64,000 nt of DNA. Source: Bradyrhizobium iriomotense (GTDB taxonomy: Bacteria; Pseudomonadota; Alphaproteobacteria; Rhizobiales; Xanthobacteraceae). Where the stretch lies: assembly GCF_018129405.1 (NCBI RefSeq), contig NZ_JAFCLP010000007.1:1-64000 (forward strand), in the 5' to 3' direction. Positions 62,043 to 64,000 of the stretch are shown piece after piece. The notes beneath the pieces are model-generated. The model did not search any database. It worked only from the letters and a program-made list of their open reading frames with translations, and had not been told where the DNA came from. The translations under genes and the position numbers were made by a program. The number at the start of each line of letters is the position of its first letter. Positions within the stretch are counted from its first letter, which is position 1.

Positions 62043-63287
62043 ATGACCAGTGCAGATACGAAGCGACACGTCGAGACCCGGCCGCACCCGCGGCCGGGCT
62101 CAGACTCACAATCAACTTCACAAAGAACTTGGCGATACGCCGTGGCGGGCTTGTCCGCATCGCTGGTCGGACTCGGGCTCGCCCGTTTTTCCTATACACC
62201 GCTGATCCCGGCCCTGATCGCGGCAAAATGGTTCAACGCATCCGATGTCGTCTACCTCGGTGCGGCGAATCTTGCCGGCTATCTCGCCGGCGCGCTCGCG
62301 GCACGCGCCATCGCCACCCGGATCGGCGCAGTCCGCGCACTGCGGGCGATGATGCTGCTCGCCACCCTCTCGCTCTTTGCGAGCTCCGCTCCGGTGTCGT
62401 TCACCTGGTTCTTCGCCTGGCGCTTTCTGTCGGGCCTGACCGGCGGCATCATCATGGTGCTGGCAGCGTCCGTCATTCTGCCGCACACCTCGCCCGCAAG
62501 GCGCGGCATCGTCGGCGGCGTGATCTTTGCCGGCGTCGGGCTCGGCGTCGCCGCGTCGGGGACGCTGGTGCCGCTGCTGCTGCAACAAGGCTTGCAGCAG
62601 AGCTGGTATGGCCTCGGCATGCTCTCGGCCGTGCTGACGCTCGCGAGCTGGTGGAACTGGCCTGCGGAAGCCAAGGCTGATGCTGCGCCTTCGCATCAGG
62701 CGAAGCACCATCGCAGCTCGCCGGCCGCCCGTGCGCTACTGGTGCAGTACGGCCTCAATGCCGTGGCGCTGGTGCCGCACATGGTCTTCATCGTCGATTT
62801 CGTGGCGCGGGGGCTCGGCCAGGGCATTGCCGCGGGATCGCGCTACTGGGTGCTGTATGGCCTCGGCGCGATCGTCGGCCCGCTCGCCACCGGCCATCTC
62901 GGCGACCGCTCCGGATTCGGCCCGGCTCTGCGCGCGGCGTTTCTGATCGAGGCGGCGGCCGTGCTGCTGCCGACCGTCAGCACCGAGCCTCTCTCACTGA
63001 TCGTGTCGAGCGTGGTGGTCGGCGGCTTCACGCCGGGCATCGTACCGCTGGTGCTCGGACGCATCCACGAGCTGGTGCCTCATTCGACCGAACAGCAGCG
63101 CGCGACCTGGAGCCACACCACCACCAGCTTTGCGCTGTTCCAGGCGGCCGCCGCTTACGGCTTCTCCTGGATCTATGCGCAGACCGGCGGGGACTATCTG
63201 GTCCTGTTCGGCCTCGGCGGCGGCGCGGTGGTGCTTGCGCTCGCGATCGATCTCGGCCGCGCCCTGGTCGTCCCGCGCAGATCCTGA
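62043..63287 (+). CDS. YbfB/YjiJ family MFS transporter
   Basis: A 414-residue inner membrane protein with 12 TM helices of the YbfB/YjiJ subgroup. The cytoplasmic N-terminal tail (30 residues) is followed by YAVAGLSASLVGLGLARFSY and TPLIPALIAA, the hallmark of the group. FLSGLTGGIIMVLAASVILP and RRGIVGGVIFAGVGLGVAAS follow, then the second half from residue 230. Substrate unknown; the operon suggests an aromatic or carbonyl compound. Starts 30 bases after the tautomerase stop. Confidence 0.88.
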   Translation: MTSADTKRHVETRPHPRPGSDSQSTSQRTWRYAVAGLSASLVGLGLARFSYTPLIPALIAAKWFNASDVVYLGAANLAGYLAGALAARAIATRIGAVRALRAMMLLATLSLFASSAPVSFTWFFAWRFLSGLTGGIIMVLAASVILPHTSPARRGIVGGVIFAGVGLGVAASGTLVPLLLQQGLQQSWYGLGMLSAVLTLASWWNWPAEAKADAAPSHQAKHHRSSPAARALLVQYGLNAVALVPHMVFIVDFVARGLGQGIAAGSRYWVLYGLGAIVGPLATGHLGDRSGFGPALRAAFLIEAAAVLLPTVSTEPLSLIVSSVVVGGFTPGIVPLVLGRIHELVPHSTEQQRATWSHTTTSFALFQAAAAYGFSWIYAQTGGDYLVLFGLGGGAVVLALAIDLGRALVVPRRS

Positions 63288-63311
63288 GCGCGATGACGGC
63301 AGGCGAGCGCA

Positions 63312-63941
63312 TTACCTGTCACTGGGCTTTGTCATGCTTTGAGTAAGCGAGCTCAGCAACTCGGCTTGCTTCAGGACCAACTCACATTGCTTTCGCGCAT
63401 GCGTGCCCGACAGCTCAACCAACTCCGCCAGCGTTCTTGCACGGCCTAGCTCCCGCACATATTCCAAGGTCGCGCCCGCATTGACCTTCATCAGTTCGAG
63501 CACGACGCTGCGACACTCGGCTGCCGTTCCAATCGCGTCGATGAGGTCGCTTTCCGCGACGACAGTTCCATTGGCCTCTGATGTCACACCGGCCAGCCGT
63601 GACTTTGCGAGGTCATTGGCGTAGTTGAGCGTAGCGCTCATGCCGTCCAGGGCGCGAGCTTGATACTCCTTGGCCATGTCCACGATCAGATCAGTGGTGG
63701 TACTGCTCGGAGGTTCAGGTCTTGCAACGATGACGGTGGCCGCTTCTTGTACCGGAACAGTCATCGGAGCAGGCGCTTCTTGCGCGATCTGCGGCGCATC
63801 TTGGGGGAAGACGGCGACTGAGCCCGGCGGCATGGCCAAGCCCTCGTCGACCGCACGGCTCACTTCCGCTGCCAGTTCCAGCAGCGAGCGACGCCCGGCG
63901 CGTGCAACGTCAGCAGGCAGCTTTGAGCGCGCTTTTCCCAT
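63312..63941 (-). CDS. Phasin family protein
   Basis: A 209-residue polyhydroxyalkanoate granule-associated protein. The C-terminal Phasin_2-like helix region spans about 90-205: MAKEYQARALDGMSATLNYA, NDLAKSRLAGVTSEANG and ELVELSGTHARKQCELVLKQ, with AELLSSLTQSMTK at the end. The N-terminal half is a Pro/Ala-rich linker. Phasins coat PHA granules and set their size; some act as regulators or in stress. The start is the ATG before GKARSKLPADV. Reads convergently with the MFS gene; the window ends 59 bases upstream of it, so its promoter is not fully seen. Confidence 0.82.
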   Translation of the reverse strand: MGKARSKLPADVARAGRRSLLELAAEVSRAVDEGLAMPPGSVAVFPQDAPQIAQEAPAPMTVPVQEAATVIVARPEPPSSTTTDLIVDMAKEYQARALDGMSATLNYANDLAKSRLAGVTSEANGTVVAESDLIDAIGTAAECRSVVLELMKVNAGATLEYVRELGRARTLAELVELSGTHARKQCELVLKQAELLSSLTQSMTKPSDR

Positions 63942-64000
63942 AATCGTCCGACTCCTCGGCCAAGTGCGCCGCGATCCAACCCCACAAACCGACAATTTCG

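Overview
The window looks like a chromosomal segment of an alphaproteobacterium of the Bradyrhizobium / Rhodopseudomonas type. The basis is high GC, alphaproteobacterial gene families throughout (TrxR-like ferredoxin reductase, an RgsE/GPR-type giant coiled-coil protein, DUF1127, phasin, GnnA/GnnB-like lipid A sugar enzymes, perfect CtrA boxes) and several intergenic palindromic repeats of the kind scattered through Bradyrhizobium genomes. The genus is an inference from recall; no database was searched. I saw no rRNA, tRNA, CRISPR array, insertion sequence or phage in the window. Base composition and codon use look even, so this is mostly core chromosome with local decay.

Layout. 0.2-3.5 kb: DUF2147 secreted protein, TrxR-type ferredoxin-NADP reductase, a thioesterase with a frameshifted C-terminus, a [2Fe-2S] ferredoxin and an Hpt phosphotransfer protein. 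3.5-9.7 kb: a 1904-residue membrane-anchored coiled-coil protein with two kinds of internal repeat, resembling the growth-pole-ring protein of polar-growing Hyphomicrobiales, behind a perfect CtrA box. 9.8-12.7 kb: a three-gene Mla-type lipid transport operon. 12.8-23.5 kb: dipeptide-epimerase-like enzyme, MFS transporter, an acidic hypothetical protein, FucU mutarotase, a secreted caspase-like protein, threonine dehydratase, a glycosyltransferase with an LpxH-like phosphoesterase, and ThiD. 23.7-33.7 kb: a hybrid histidine kinase with an ethylene-receptor-type sensor, small regulators, cytochromes, a CHRD protein, a Cys/Met-metabolism PLP enzyme, an orphan CoxL-like molybdoenzyme subunit, DUF1152 and DUF1127.

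34-56 kb is a cell-envelope region. It holds MurJ, a GnnB/GnnA-like aminotransferase and oxidoreductase pair, ManC, the remnant of a UDP-glucuronate epimerase, a flippase-like protein with a WecA-like initiating transferase, and a six-gene operon (hldD, hldE, O-antigen ligase, UDP-sugar 4,6-dehydratase, glycosyltransferase, epimerase). WaaF, a core glycosyltransferase, GalE and an MsbA-like exporter follow. Together these cover heptose supply, core assembly, O-chain initiation, ligation and lipid export. An orphan HigA antitoxin beside a decayed HigB lies inside the region, and an LpxO-like lipid A hydroxylase follows at 58.5 kb.

56-64 kb: FAH-family hydrolase, SnoaL-like protein, TauE/SafE exporter with a palindrome over its ribosome binding site, LpxO, an unannotated 51-residue protein behind a second CtrA box, a LysR regulator divergent from an SDR-tautomerase-MFS operon, and a phasin.

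The strongest leads are the ethylene-receptor-like kinase (every known copper/ethylene residue at constant spacing), the two perfect CtrA boxes and what they control, the palindrome over the exporter start, and the decayed genes (epimerase, HigB, thioesterase).
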